Origin: Longitalea arenae
GTDB taxonomy: Bacteria; Bacteroidota; Bacteroidia; Chitinophagales; Chitinophagaceae
Reading direction: 5' to 3'
Length of the DNA: 64,000 nucleotides
NCBI RefSeq assembly: GCF_016924755.1
Contig: NZ_JAFFJX010000009.1
Span: 62,001-126,000 of the forward strand
Shown: positions 23,461 to 33,575 of the stretch, in pieces
Position numbering within the stretch: the first letter of the stretch is position 1
Layout: each line of letters begins with the position of its first letter
The notes under the pieces: model-generated
Databases searched by the model: none
Told to the model about the DNA's origin: nothing
What the model saw: only the letters and a program-made list of their open reading frames with translations
Program-made: the position numbers and the translations under genes

Positions 23461-26400
23461 ATGGCAAGTAACCAGGGTTTATACCATCCTTCGTTTGAGC
23501 GTGACGCCTGCGGCATTGGATTCGTAGCCAACATTAAGGGGCATAAAAGCCACCAAAACATCAGCGATGCATTAACCATATTGGAAAATATGGAACATCG
23601 CGGAGCCTGCGGTTGTGAGAATAATACGGGCGATGGCGCCGGTATTATGATCCAAACTCCCCACGAATTTTTCTTTGACGAGTGCATTAAGCTGGGCGTG
23701 CATCTGCCTGCTTTCGGCCGCTACGGTGTTGGGGTGATCTTCTTCCCCCGCGAGATCCGTTTGCGGGAGGAGTGCCGCGATATCTTCAATCGCGCTGCTG
23801 AAAAATTAGGACTGGAGATCCTCGTTTACCGGAAGGTGCCCGTGAATCCGGATGGCATTGGCCCCTCAGCATTGAGTGTTGAGCCTGAGATGGAACAGGT
23901 TTTCATTGCCTGCCCCGACCACATCAATAACCCCGATGACTTTGAACGCAAATTATTTGTGCTGCGTAACTACGCCAGCCACACCATCAATAACACCGTA
24001 AAGAAAGATGCGATCGGTTTTTACATTGCATCGCTTTCTTACAAAACAGTCGTTTACAAAGGGCAGCTCACCAGTAACCAGGTGCGTCCTTACTTCAACG
24101 ACCTCACCAACAAAAGAATGGTTTCTGCTTTTGGTTTGGTGCACTCCCGCTTCGCTACCAATACTTTCCCCAGCTGGAAACTGGCGCAGCCATTCCGCTT
24201 CATTGCACACAATGGTGAGATCAATACGCTGCAGGGTAACCTCAACTGGTTAAAGACCAGCGAACACGGTTTCACATCGCCATACTTCACCAACCAGGAA
24301 ATGGAAATGCTGCTGCCGATCGTAACCGCCAATCAAAGCGACTCTGCCTGTTTGGATAATATGATCGAGCTGCTGGCACTGACCGGCCGTTCATTACCAC
24401 ATGTAATGATGATGCTGATCCCCGAAGCATGGGATGGTAATGATCAAATGGATCCACTGAAGAAAGCGTTCTACGAATACCACGCTTCTATCATGGAACC
24501 CTGGGATGGTCCCGCTTCTATTTCTTTCACCGATGGAAAGATCATTGGCGCTACGCTCGACAGGAACGGTCTGCGCCCTTCAAGATATTGTGTTACCAAT
24601 GACGATCGCGTGATCATGGCTTCTGAGACCGGCGCCTTACCGGTTGATCCTGCCATCATCATTGAGAAAGGCCGCTTGCAACCCGGTAAAATGTTCGTGG
24701 TAGATATGGAACAGGGCCGCATCATCAGCGATGAGGAACTGAAAAATGATATCTGCTCACGCAAACCTTATGGCGACTGGTTGAATCAATACAAGATCCG
24801 TTTGGAAGAACTGGATGAACCCCGTGTTGCATTCACCCACCTTTCAGATTCTTCGATCCTGAAATACCAGAAAGCGTTCGGTTATTCAACGGAAGACATC
24901 GATGATATCATATCGCCCATGGCTGTTGACGGCAAAGAGCCGATCGGTTCAATGGGTACCGATACGCCGCTGGCTGTATTGAGCGATCAGCCGCAGCATA
25001 TCTCTTCTTACTTCAAACAATTATTCGCACAGGTAACCAACCCGCCCATCGATCCCATTCGCGAACGCATGGTAATGAGCCTGGCTACCTTTGTTGGAAA
25101 TAACGACAACTTATTACTCGAAGATCCCAAACATTGCCATACCGTGGCATTGAAACATCCGATACTTACCAGCACGGAACTGGAGAAGCTGCGCAGTATC
25201 GATACCGGGATCTTCCAGGCAAAAACATTGCAGACCTACTTCAGGGCCGATGGTAAACCAGGCTCGCTGAAGAAAGGGCTCGACAGGCTTTGCCGCTACG
25301 CAGAAGACGCCGTACACGACGGATTCGAAGTGTTGATCCTTTGCGACCGCGCAGTGGATTCTGATCACGCCGCCATCCCTTCCTTACTGGCCACGGCCGC
25401 TGTACATCACTATCTTATCCGCAAAGGCCTGCGTGGTAAAGTGGGTATCGTGGTAGAAGCCGGCGATGTATGGGAAGTACATCACTTTGCCTGTTTGCTG
25501 GGCTTTGGCGCCACAGCCATCAATCCATACCTGGCGCTGGCTACCATCCGCAACATGAAAGTGAACAACACGCTGCAAACAGAACTTACCTGGGATCAGC
25601 TGCGTAAGAATTATATCAAAGCAGTTTGTGACGGTTTGCTGAAAGTGTTCTCAAAAATGGGGATCTCTACCCTGCAATCGTACCAGGGCGCCCAGATCTT
25701 CGAAATACTTGGTTTAAATAAAGACCTCGTTGATAAATGTTTCACCGGCGCCGTTAGCCGTATCGAAGGCATCGGCCTCGATGAACTGGCAAAAGAAGCG
25801 CTGGCCAAACATTGGTTTGCCTTCAGCCGCAAGGATATACCTGTAGAGCGTTTACCCGTTGGTGGTGTTTACCAATGGAAACGCAAAGGGGAGTATCACC
25901 TGTTCAATCCAACCACCATTCACCTGTTGCAGTATGCAACCCGGATGAATGATTACAATACGTATAAGAAATATGCTAAAGCGGTAAACGAGCAGGCAGA
26001 GAAAGCGGCTACCCTGCGCGGCATGTTCCAGTTCAAAGTGAACCGGCCTGCCATTTCTATCGATGAGGTAGAACCGGCTGAAAGCATTTTGAAACGTTTT
26101 GCTACCGGCGCCATGAGCTTTGGTTCTATTTCATGGGAAGCCCATACTACACTGGCCATTGCTATGAACCGCATAGGCGCCAAGAGCAATACCGGTGAAG
26201 GGGGTGAAGATGAAATTCGTTATACGCCATTGCCTAACGGCGACAGTATGCGCAGCGCCATTAAACAGGTCGCCAGCGCCCGCTTTGGTGTAACAAGCTA
26301 TTATTTAACAGAAGCGGAAGAGCTGCAGATCAAAATGGCACAGGGTGCTAAACCTGGTGAAGGTGGTCAGTTGCCTGGCCATAAAGTAGATGAGTGGATC

Positions 26401-27984
26401 GGTAAGACCCGTCACTCTACACCAGGTGTAGGTTTGATCTCGCCGCCACCGCACCACGATATTTATTCTATTGAAGACCTGGCCCAGCTGATCTTCGACC
26501 TGAAGAACTCGAACCGCGCAGCCCGCATCAACGTAAAGCTGGTATCTAAAGCCGGTGTGGGTACTATTGCAGCCGGTGTGGCGAAAGCCAAAGCCGATGT
26601 GATCCTGATCTCAGGTCATGATGGTGGTACAGGTGCTTCACCGATCAGTTCTATTAAACACGCCGGTTTGCCATGGGAGTTAGGTTTGGCCGAATCTCAT
26701 CAAACCCTCGTGAAAAATAAATTACGCAGCCGCGTGGTCGTACAGGCCGACGGTCAAATGAAAACAGGCCGCGATATCGCTATCGCTACCCTGTTGGGTG
26801 CTGAAGAGTGGGGTGTTGCAACCGCAGCGCTCGTAGTGGAAGGTTGTATCATGATGCGTAAATGTCACCTGAACACCTGCCCGGTTGGGGTAGCTACCCA
26901 GGATCCTGAACTGCGCAAACGTTTCGCAGGAAACGCCGATCACGTGGTGAATTTCTTCAAATTCCTTGTACAGGACCTGCGTGAGATCATGGCTGAACTG
27001 GGCTTCCGCACCATTAATGAAATGGTTGGACAAGCCGATTGCCTGGAAGTACGCGAAGGCATTACTCACTGGAAAACCAGCAAGCTCGATCTGTCGCCCA
27101 TCTTATATAAAGAGCCGGCTGCTGCTTACACTGGTCTGTATAAAATGGAAGAGCAGGATCACGGTATTGCTGATGTGCTTGACTGGAAACTGCTGGCTGC
27201 TGCAAAACCAGCGCTGGAAAAGCAGGAACGCATTTCCGCTTCCTTCCCAGTGAAGAATACCGACAGAACCATCGGTACCATCTTATCGAACGAGATCTCA
27301 AAGAAATATAAAGCCGAAGGATTACCGGATGATACCATTCACTTCAACTTTAATGGTACGGCCGGACAAAGCTTTGGGGCTTTCAATACCAAAGGCGTGA
27401 CCCTTGAACTGGAAGGTGATGCCAATGACTATTTTGGTAAAGGATTGAGCGGCGCGAAGCTGATCGTATATCCGCCCAAGCAGTCGAGCTATGTACCTGA
27501 AGAGAACATCATCATCGGTAACGTAGCTTTCTATGGCGCTACCTCCGGTGAAGCTTATATCAGGGGTAAGGCCGGTGAACGTTTTGGCGTTCGTAATTCA
27601 GGCGCCCAGGTAGTTGTAGAAGGAGTAGGCGATCACGGTTGTGAATACATGACCGGGGGCCGTGTGGTGATCCTGGGAGCTACAGGCCGCAACTTTGCAG
27701 CCGGTATGAGTGGCGGTATTGCTTATATCTATGATGTGAAGGGGCAATTTGCTTCTTTGTGCAACCAGGAAATGGTTGACCTCGATCCGTTGGATGCGGA
27801 AGATGCGCAAGCGCTGAATGATATGATCACCCGCCATTACGCATATACCGGTAGTACCGTTGCCCGTTTTGTGTTGGATGATTTCGAGAACCAGTTGAAG
27901 AACTTCATCAAAGTGTTCCCGAAAGATTACAAGAAGGCATTGCAGGATAAAGCAAAAGTTAAACAGGGAGCCAAAAAGAAATAA
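23461..27984 (+). CDS. gltB: Glutamate synthase (NADPH), large subunit
   Basis: 1507 residues, full length. A 16-residue propeptide precedes Cys17 of 'ACGIGF', the N-terminal nucleophile of the glutaminase domain. The central domain is followed by the FMN-binding synthase domain ('GEGGEDEIRYTPLPNGDSMRSAIKQVASARFGV', 'HDGGTGASP'). The 3Fe-4S cysteines are in 'GCIMMRKCHLNTCPVG', and the C-terminal GXGXG beta-helix contains 'GKGLSGAKLIVYPP', 'RNSGAQVVVEGVGDHGCEYMTGG'. With GltD it makes two glutamates from glutamine and 2-oxoglutarate. gltD follows after 122 bp. Confidence 0.97.
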   Translation: MASNQGLYHPSFERDACGIGFVANIKGHKSHQNISDALTILENMEHRGACGCENNTGDGAGIMIQTPHEFFFDECIKLGVHLPAFGRYGVGVIFFPREIRLREECRDIFNRAAEKLGLEILVYRKVPVNPDGIGPSALSVEPEMEQVFIACPDHINNPDDFERKLFVLRNYASHTINNTVKKDAIGFYIASLSYKTVVYKGQLTSNQVRPYFNDLTNKRMVSAFGLVHSRFATNTFPSWKLAQPFRFIAHNGEINTLQGNLNWLKTSEHGFTSPYFTNQEMEMLLPIVTANQSDSACLDNMIELLALTGRSLPHVMMMLIPEAWDGNDQMDPLKKAFYEYHASIMEPWDGPASISFTDGKIIGATLDRNGLRPSRYCVTNDDRVIMASETGALPVDPAIIIEKGRLQPGKMFVVDMEQGRIISDEELKNDICSRKPYGDWLNQYKIRLEELDEPRVAFTHLSDSSILKYQKAFGYSTEDIDDIISPMAVDGKEPIGSMGTDTPLAVLSDQPQHISSYFKQLFAQVTNPPIDPIRERMVMSLATFVGNNDNLLLEDPKHCHTVALKHPILTSTELEKLRSIDTGIFQAKTLQTYFRADGKPGSLKKGLDRLCRYAEDAVHDGFEVLILCDRAVDSDHAAIPSLLATAAVHHYLIRKGLRGKVGIVVEAGDVWEVHHFACLLGFGATAINPYLALATIRNMKVNNTLQTELTWDQLRKNYIKAVCDGLLKVFSKMGISTLQSYQGAQIFEILGLNKDLVDKCFTGAVSRIEGIGLDELAKEALAKHWFAFSRKDIPVERLPVGGVYQWKRKGEYHLFNPTTIHLLQYATRMNDYNTYKKYAKAVNEQAEKAATLRGMFQFKVNRPAISIDEVEPAESILKRFATGAMSFGSISWEAHTTLAIAMNRIGAKSNTGEGGEDEIRYTPLPNGDSMRSAIKQVASARFGVTSYYLTEAEELQIKMAQGAKPGEGGQLPGHKVDEWIGKTRHSTPGVGLISPPPHHDIYSIEDLAQLIFDLKNSNRAARINVKLVSKAGVGTIAAGVAKAKADVILISGHDGGTGASPISSIKHAGLPWELGLAESHQTLVKNKLRSRVVVQADGQMKTGRDIAIATLLGAEEWGVATAALVVEGCIMMRKCHLNTCPVGVATQDPELRKRFAGNADHVVNFFKFLVQDLREIMAELGFRTINEMVGQADCLEVREGITHWKTSKLDLSPILYKEPAAAYTGLYKMEEQDHGIADVLDWKLLAAAKPALEKQERISASFPVKNTDRTIGTILSNEISKKYKAEGLPDDTIHFNFNGTAGQSFGAFNTKGVTLELEGDANDYFGKGLSGAKLIVYPPKQSSYVPEENIIIGNVAFYGATSGEAYIRGKAGERFGVRNSGAQVVVEGVGDHGCEYMTGGRVVILGATGRNFAAGMSGGIAYIYDVKGQFASLCNQEMVDLDPLDAEDAQALNDMITRHYAYTGSTVARFVLDDFENQLKNFIKVFPKDYKKALQDKAKVKQGAKKK

Positions 27985-28106
27985 TTGGCAATAGCTGCGC
28001 AGTGATGAAGGCCCTGAAGTGAGTGACACAAGTAAAGCTGAGAGTAGCACAGCAGCTGGTAACAAACAACATTAACAAACACAAAACGATAAACTGTTAA
28101 TAGAAA

Positions 28107-29612
28107 ATGGGTAAGCCAACGGGTTTTTTAGAATTTACCAGGGAATTGCCCGGTAAAAAACCAGTAGAGGAAAGGTTGAAAAATTACAACGAATTCATTG
28201 AGCGGTACAGCGATGAAAAGCTCAACCAGCAATCGGCACGTTGTATGAATTGTGGCGTTCCTTTCTGCCATAGCGGTTGCCCGCTGGGTAATATCATACC
28301 TGAATTTAACGATGCGGTGTACCGCAAGAGCTGGCAGGAAGCGTATGAGATACTGGCTTCTACCAATAATTTTCCGGAGTTCACCGGCCGTATTTGCCCG
28401 GCGCCCTGCGAAAGCGCCTGCGTACTGGGCATTAACCAACCGGCGATCACGATCGAGGAAATTGAAAAACATATTATAGAAATAGCTTTTGAAAAAGGAT
28501 TTGTGAAGCCCCGGAAGCCACATGTGCGTACCGGCAAGAAAGTAGCAGTGGTAGGCTCTGGTCCGGCTGGTTTGGCTGCTGCAGCGCAGTTGAACTATGC
28601 AGGTCACTCGGTTACCGTGTTTGAGCGGGACGATCAGCCAGGCGGTTTATTGCGCTATGGCATACCCGATTTCAAACTGGAGAAATGGGTGATCGACAGA
28701 AGGATCAAACTCATGGAAGAGGAAGGGGTTACTTTCCGCTGTCATGCCAATGTGGGTGAAAATGTGCGCATCAACGACCTGTTGCGTGAATACCACGCCA
28801 TTGTACTGGCAGGCGGTTCTACGGTTCCCCGTGATCTCAAGATCCCCGGCCGCGACCTGAAAGGCGTGTATTATGCCATGCAGTTCCTGAAACAGCAGAA
28901 CAAACGCAATGCCGGCATCGATCCGCTGGCCCACGCGAATATTGAAAGCAATATTTTCAGTGAAAATTTATTAGCTACGAATAAGAATGTAGTGGTAATT
29001 GGTGGTGGTGATACCGGCAGCGACTGCGTGGGCACCAGCAACCGGCATAAAGCCAAATCGGTAACGCAGTTTGAGCTGTTGCCCAAACCGCCGGAAGGCC
29101 GTAATGATTTTATGCCCTGGCCAACTTACCCTATGATCTTAAAGACCTCTACTTCCCATGAGGAAGGCGCTAACCGCCACTGGGCCATTGCCACCAAAGA
29201 ATTTATTGGCGATAAAAAGGGCAACCTGAAAGCGCTGAAGGTGGTTGACCTGGAGTGGCAGGTGACGGAAGATGGCAGACCTTCGCAGTTTGTAGAGAAA
29301 GCCGGCTCAGAACGCGAGATCCCCTGTGAACTGGCACTGCTGGCCATGGGTTTTGTGCATCCGCAGCATGAAGGTCTGTTGAACGAACTGGGCGTTGATC
29401 TCGATAGCAGAGGCAATGTTCGGGCTACTGAAAAAGAATACAAGACAAGCATCAACAAAGTGTTTGTGGCCGGTGATATGCGCCGGGGTCAAAGCCTGGT
29501 GGTTTGGGCCATCAGCGAAGGCCGCGAATGTGCCCGCAAAGTGGATGAATTTTTGAATGAAGGGGTATCATATTTAGAAAGCAAGGATCAGAATATTGTA
29601 TTAGCGATATAA
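28107..29612 (+). CDS. gltD: Glutamate synthase (NADPH), small subunit
   Basis: 501 residues. The N-terminal cysteine clusters 'CMNCGVPFCHSGCPLGN' and 'CPAPCESACVLG' hold the 4Fe-4S centres. The FAD loop is 'VAVVGSGPAGLAAAAQL' with 'FERDDQPGGLLRYGIP', and the NADPH loop is 'VVVIGGGDTGSDCVGTSNRH'. The C terminus 'KVFVAGDMRRGQSLVVWAI' completes the FAD site. It passes electrons from NADPH to GltB. Confidence 0.96.
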   Translation: MGKPTGFLEFTRELPGKKPVEERLKNYNEFIERYSDEKLNQQSARCMNCGVPFCHSGCPLGNIIPEFNDAVYRKSWQEAYEILASTNNFPEFTGRICPAPCESACVLGINQPAITIEEIEKHIIEIAFEKGFVKPRKPHVRTGKKVAVVGSGPAGLAAAAQLNYAGHSVTVFERDDQPGGLLRYGIPDFKLEKWVIDRRIKLMEEEGVTFRCHANVGENVRINDLLREYHAIVLAGGSTVPRDLKIPGRDLKGVYYAMQFLKQQNKRNAGIDPLAHANIESNIFSENLLATNKNVVVIGGGDTGSDCVGTSNRHKAKSVTQFELLPKPPEGRNDFMPWPTYPMILKTSTSHEEGANRHWAIATKEFIGDKKGNLKALKVVDLEWQVTEDGRPSQFVEKAGSEREIPCELALLAMGFVHPQHEGLLNELGVDLDSRGNVRATEKEYKTSINKVFVAGDMRRGQSLVVWAISEGRECARKVDEFLNEGVSYLESKDQNIVLAI

Positions 29613-29634
29613 GCTTAAACGGCCGTTTTTGAAG

Positions 29635-29665
29635 AAGCCACTTCGCGTTTGCGGGTGGCTTTTTT
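29635..29665 (+). terminator. gltBD terminator
   Basis: AAGCCAC ... GTGGCTT with an inner CGC/GCG pair and six T, 22 bp after the gltD stop. Confidence 0.85.
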
Positions 29666-29944
29666 CATTATGATCAAGGGAATAAGGGAAGAAGAATCAA
29701 TACATTAGTATAAATTATATATGTGTTCGGCGGGCAGGATGATCAGGATTTATGGAGATTTGGTGTTCAATAATACACCTAGTACCGGAAGCGGCTTTAA
29801 AAATCACCCCAAAATGGTCAAAAAAGTTCCCGAAGGACGCCTGGCATAAAAAAATGTGCGCAAGACATAAAAAAATGCAGTTTTAGCAATTCGAGGTAAA
29901 ACGACGGTTAATTTTTGAAGCCATCCAAAAAGGATGGCTTTTTT
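29666..29944 (+). other. Gene-free interval ending in an orphan terminator
   Basis: No ORF of note. At 29918-29944 there is a perfect 9-bp stem AAGCCATCC / GGATGGCTT with a five-A loop and six T, about 200 bp before amt. Either a small RNA ends here or it is an attenuator for a long amt leader. Confidence 0.5.
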
Positions 29945-30148
29945 AATTTCAAAACAATCGTTTATTTAAAGAATGGGCCAGCAAGCAGTTATAACGGATA
30001 AGCAAGATAAATGAGATACATATAGTGATTTATAAAATCTAAATTATTTATGATGTGTTATCTTAAAAAATTAATATTTTCGAATAGATAATATTAGATA
30101 GTAATAATTACTAATATCATTTCATCTAAACTAAAACAACGGAAAAAA

Positions 30149-31549
30149 ATGAAACTGTCATTCAAATCGGTTATGCCGTTCCTGGTATTGGTAGTACTGG
30201 CCCTGGCTGCCATGTTTGTTACACCTGAAGCGGATTATGTTCCGGGCGCAAACGAAACCCAGTATAGTGCAGCAGATATTGCATGGGTACTGGTTTCAAC
30301 GGCACTGGTCTTTTTAATGACACCTGGTCTGGCCTTCTTTTACGGCGGTATGGTGCATCGTAAAAACGTTATCTCCACAATGATCAAGAGTGTGGTTGCT
30401 GCCGGTGTGGTAGGCGTATTATGGGTTGTTGTAGGGTTTAGCATGAGCTTTGGTGAGTCTATCGGCGGTTTTATCGGTAATCCCGGCACCTTCCTGTTTT
30501 TCAAGGGGGTGAAAGCCGGCGCTGCCTGGCCTGCTGCCACCACTATTCCCCTGGGTCTGTTTGCCATCTTCCAGATGATGTTCGCTATCATCACCCCCGG
30601 CCTCGTGGTAGGTGCTGTAGCTGAACGTATCCGGTTCACTTCTTATATCTTATTCATCGTATTGTTCAGCTTGCTGGTATACGCTCCTGTAGCGCACTGG
30701 TCATGGCATCCGAACGGCTTCCTCGCCAAAATGGGTGTATGGGACTTCGCAGGTGGTACCGTAGTGCATATTACAGCCGGTTGTGCTGCGCTTGCAGGCG
30801 CCCTGGTGCTGAAACGCAGAAAAGTACACATTGCACAAAAAGAAACCCCTGCGGCCAACGTGCCTTATGTATTGATCGGTACCGGTTTACTGTGGTTCGG
30901 CTGGTTTGGTTTTAACGCAGGTTCTGCTGTTGGTGCTTCCGGCCTGGCCGTAAACGCTTTCGGAACGACCAATACTGCAGCTGCTGCCGCTGGTTTGGCC
31001 TGGATGTTCTTTGATGTGGTAAAAGGCAAAAAACCTTCCGTATTAGGTTTCTGTATCGGTGCTGTGGTCGGTCTGGTGGCCATCACGCCAGCTGCCGGTT
31101 TTGTTGGAATTCCCCAAAGTATCATTATAGGTGTTGTAGGTGCCATTATTTCGAATATCGCGGTAAGTATTAAACAAAGGTCTACCCTCGACGATACGCT
31201 CGATGTATTCCCCTGCCATGGTTTAGGCGGTATCGTAGGTATGTTGCTGACCGGTGTATTTGCCAACGAACTGGCGCATGGCATTAAAGGCGGCCCGCAA
31301 GGTTTGTTCTACGGTAATCCTTCTTTCTTCTTTACCCAGTTCAAAGCAATGGCTATCGTGGTTTTATACAGCTTCACTGTTTCTTTCCTCATATTCAAAT
31401 TCATCAACTTCATTCTGCCTTTACGTGTTACTGAAGAAGAAGAAGAGCTCGGTCTGGATGAAACTCAACACAATGAGAAGTATTTACAAGGCACTTTGCT
31501 GGTAAATGGTGAGAATGGTAAACTGGTTGAGAAACCTGTAGAGTTCTAA
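30149..31549 (+). CDS. amt: Ammonium transporter
   Basis: 466 residues, about eleven transmembrane segments preceded by an extra N-terminal hydrophobic segment that may be a cleaved signal. Family motifs: 'FYGGMVHRKNVISTMI' near residue 65, 'DFAGGTVVHITAGCAAL', 'LLWFGWFGFNAGSA' and 'DVFPCHGLGGIVGMLLTGVFA' with the channel His pair. It moves ammonium or ammonia into the cytoplasm for the adjacent GOGAT. There is no glnK next door, which is unusual outside this phylum. A barrel gene follows. The last 20 codons and 3' flank are duplicated just downstream. Confidence 0.95.
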   Translation: MKLSFKSVMPFLVLVVLALAAMFVTPEADYVPGANETQYSAADIAWVLVSTALVFLMTPGLAFFYGGMVHRKNVISTMIKSVVAAGVVGVLWVVVGFSMSFGESIGGFIGNPGTFLFFKGVKAGAAWPAATTIPLGLFAIFQMMFAIITPGLVVGAVAERIRFTSYILFIVLFSLLVYAPVAHWSWHPNGFLAKMGVWDFAGGTVVHITAGCAALAGALVLKRRKVHIAQKETPAANVPYVLIGTGLLWFGWFGFNAGSAVGASGLAVNAFGTTNTAAAAAGLAWMFFDVVKGKKPSVLGFCIGAVVGLVAITPAAGFVGIPQSIIIGVVGAIISNIAVSIKQRSTLDDTLDVFPCHGLGGIVGMLLTGVFANELAHGIKGGPQGLFYGNPSFFFTQFKAMAIVVLYSFTVSFLIFKFINFILPLRVTEEEEELGLDETQHNEKYLQGTLLVNGENGKLVEKPVEF

Positions 31550-31746
31550 AAAGTAAAAAAGGTACAGCTTTAAAGAAAGATCGACGCTTCTGACACAAGT
31601 CCGGTCTTTGCATAAGAAAGTATCCACAAGGTAATTTCCCTAAACGGTGAGAAGGAACTGGTTGAAAAAACCGGTAGGAGTTCTACAAAAGAAAAAGGTA
31701 CAGCTTTAATAAAAGATCGAAGCTTCTGACACAAGCCCGATCCTTA
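31478..31746 (+). repeat. 140-bp direct duplication of amt 3' end
   Basis: Copy 1 (31478 to about 31608) covers the last amt codons, its stop and a hairpin. Copy 2 (31618-31746) repeats it at about 80% identity with small indels that destroy the frame. Both share GGTACAGCTTTAA and GCTTCTGACACAAG, and each retains an AAAGATCG-based hairpin. Confidence 0.85.
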
Positions 31747-31786
31747 TCACCGTACCCTTTTCATTAACACTTAAAATCTAACTGCA

Positions 31787-32863
31787 ATGTTAAGAAAAAT
31801 TTCTTCATTGGCCATCTTTAGCGTGGCCCTGGGTTCCTATGTACACGCACAAGATTCTACGAAAAAAGCAGCTCTGAATATTACTGGTTCTGTTGACGCA
31901 TATTATCGCTATAATTTTCATAATGCCAAAGATTCCGGCTATCTGAATAATCTTACCAGTTTTACCAACTCGCACAACTCGTTCGAGCTGGGGATGGCAT
32001 CGGTAAAAGCCGAGTATACTACTGGTAAAGTTACCGGGGTTGTTGACCTGGGTTTTGGCAGAAGGGCAGAGGAGTTTTCCTATAATGAAAAAGGAAATGG
32101 CCTGGGTACCGCCATCAAACAGGCCTATATCTCGGTAGCAGCTTCTGATAAATTGAAGTTCACCATGGGTAAGTGGGCTACGCATGTGGGTTACGAGCTG
32201 GTAGATGCCTATCTGAACCGAAACTACAGTATGTCGTATATGTTCTCATTCGGTCCCTTCTTTCATACCGGTTTGAAGGCGGAGTATACGGCAGGAAATT
32301 TTGGTTTTATGCTGGGTGTGGCCAACCCCACAGACAATGTAACCGCCAGTTTCGCCAAGAAAATGGTGCTGGGCCAGGTTAGCGCCACCGGCAGCGACGG
32401 TAAAATAAAAGCCTACCTGAATTATGTAGGTGGCAAAGACATGGGTGAGAATAACATTAACCAGGTTGACCTCACCGTTACCGGAACCATCAGCGATAAA
32501 TTCAGCATTGGTTATAATGGCACCATGCAGTCGGTAAAAGCGGTTGGTAAAAGCAGTGGTGACTCCTGGTGGGGATCTGCTGTTTACCTGAACGTAGATC
32601 CTTCCAAAGTGTTCGGGTTGACTTTGCGTGGTGAATATTTCGATGATAAGAATGGGGTGTCCGGATTAGCGACGGAGGATTATGCAGGTATGGCTACGAG
32701 TGTATTTGCCGCTACTTTATCGGGTAATATCCGCATCGATAACCTCACGATCATCCCTGAGTTCAGGTTAGATAATTCGAAAGAGGCCATCTTCATGAAG
32801 AATCCAAATGAAGGCGTAAAAAGCACAGGTACTTTCCTGCTCGCAGCAACCTGGCATTTTTAA
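31787..32863 (+). CDS. Outer-membrane beta-barrel (porin-like) protein
   Basis: 358 residues: signal peptide (to about 'YVHAQ'), then alternating amphipathic strands with aromatic girdles and a final 'FLLAATWHF' ending in Phe, as in outer-membrane barrels. The early 'ITGSVDAYYRYNFHN' start resembles the BBP2-like porin group. Its position 237 bp after amt suggests that it lets ammonium or small amines across the outer membrane, though this is inferred only from context. A strong terminator follows. Confidence 0.82.
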   Translation: MLRKISSLAIFSVALGSYVHAQDSTKKAALNITGSVDAYYRYNFHNAKDSGYLNNLTSFTNSHNSFELGMASVKAEYTTGKVTGVVDLGFGRRAEEFSYNEKGNGLGTAIKQAYISVAASDKLKFTMGKWATHVGYELVDAYLNRNYSMSYMFSFGPFFHTGLKAEYTAGNFGFMLGVANPTDNVTASFAKKMVLGQVSATGSDGKIKAYLNYVGGKDMGENNINQVDLTVTGTISDKFSIGYNGTMQSVKAVGKSSGDSWWGSAVYLNVDPSKVFGLTLRGEYFDDKNGVSGLATEDYAGMATSVFAATLSGNIRIDNLTIIPEFRLDNSKEAIFMKNPNEGVKSTGTFLLAATWHF

Positions 32864-32942
32864 CTGCTGATAAGAAGAATACAATTTTTTACAGTCCATA
32901 CAAGGGCCGTGACCCAAACCAGCCAGCTTATTGATTAAATGG

Positions 32943-32980
32943 AAAGAGGATATTTCCTGCTGTGGAAATATCCTCTTTTG
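32943..32980 (+). terminator. Terminator of the amt/porin unit
   Basis: Perfect 15-bp stem AAAGAGGATATTTCC / GGAAATATCCTCTTT with a 6-nt loop and T run. The inverted arms also give an A-rich 5' side, so it may work in both directions. Confidence 0.93.
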
Positions 32981-33394
32981 TTAGCCGGAGAGCAGAACAA
33001 TTTCAGCAGAATGATTGTATTATATATAATATTATATATTTCATAATTGCCATGATGACGCCAAAAAATGGTACTTTTGACAATAATCGATTGGTATTTT
33101 AATTATCTAATGGCAATATTTGATGTGGTAGTTTAAAATAACAATACATTGCATTTTTCATAATGTATGAGTTGGAATCCGGAAGAAGCAGGCGATGGCA
33201 TATGAAAAAGGCAGAAGACTAAAAAGAGAAGACGGTTGACACTTTTATATATTGATCACGATTGTTTGCCGAACGCCGTTGACAGACGATGGTGTTTATA
33301 TTCAAGTATGACCAAAACTAACTAAGCGCTGTGCGGTAATATGTGAAATAGTATTTAATGCTTTTTTTCATTACCGTTGTTTTAGTTATCAGAA
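32981..33394. other. AT-rich gene-free interval
   Basis: No gene seen. It includes an alternating AT stretch (about 33017-33045) and ends in the terminator at 33395. Confidence 0.4.
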
Positions 33395-33427
33395 AACGCA
33401 TCCGTTTCGCCGGGTGCGTTTATTTTT
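33395..33427 (+). terminator. Intrinsic terminator
   Basis: AACGCATCCG / CGGGTGCGTT (10 bp, one G-U) then TATTTTTT. No plus-strand gene lies between it and the previous terminator. The four A before the stem may let it serve the minus-strand ppc gene. Confidence 0.7.
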
Positions 33428-33460
33428 TGGGTCAATGGCGAATGGCCAATGGTCAATATG
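33428..33460 (-). repeat. ATTGACC array, minus orientation
   Basis: Units GTCAATG, GCGAATG, GCCAATG and GTCAATA, i.e. ATTGACC family read on the ppc strand. Confidence 0.75.
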
Positions 33461-33485
33461 CTCGCGTAGCTTTTCGCATAACAAG

Positions 33486-33520
33486 AACGGGCAACCCCGT
33501 GCTGTGGTTACCCGTTTTTT
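33486..33520 (+). terminator. Intrinsic terminator
   Basis: AACGGG-c-AACC / GGTT-a-CCCGTT with six T. It lies between two ATTGACC mini-arrays and has no obvious plus-strand gene. Confidence 0.65.
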
Positions 33521-33542
33521 GTGAGCTGAGGGGCCTCGGTAA

Positions 33543-33570
33543 ATTATTGACCATTCACCATTGACCATGC
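33543..33570. repeat. ATTGACC array next to ppc stop
   Basis: ATTGACC, ATTCACC, ATTGACC, six bases from the ppc stop codon. Confidence 0.8.
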
Positions 33571-33575
33571 AGGAC

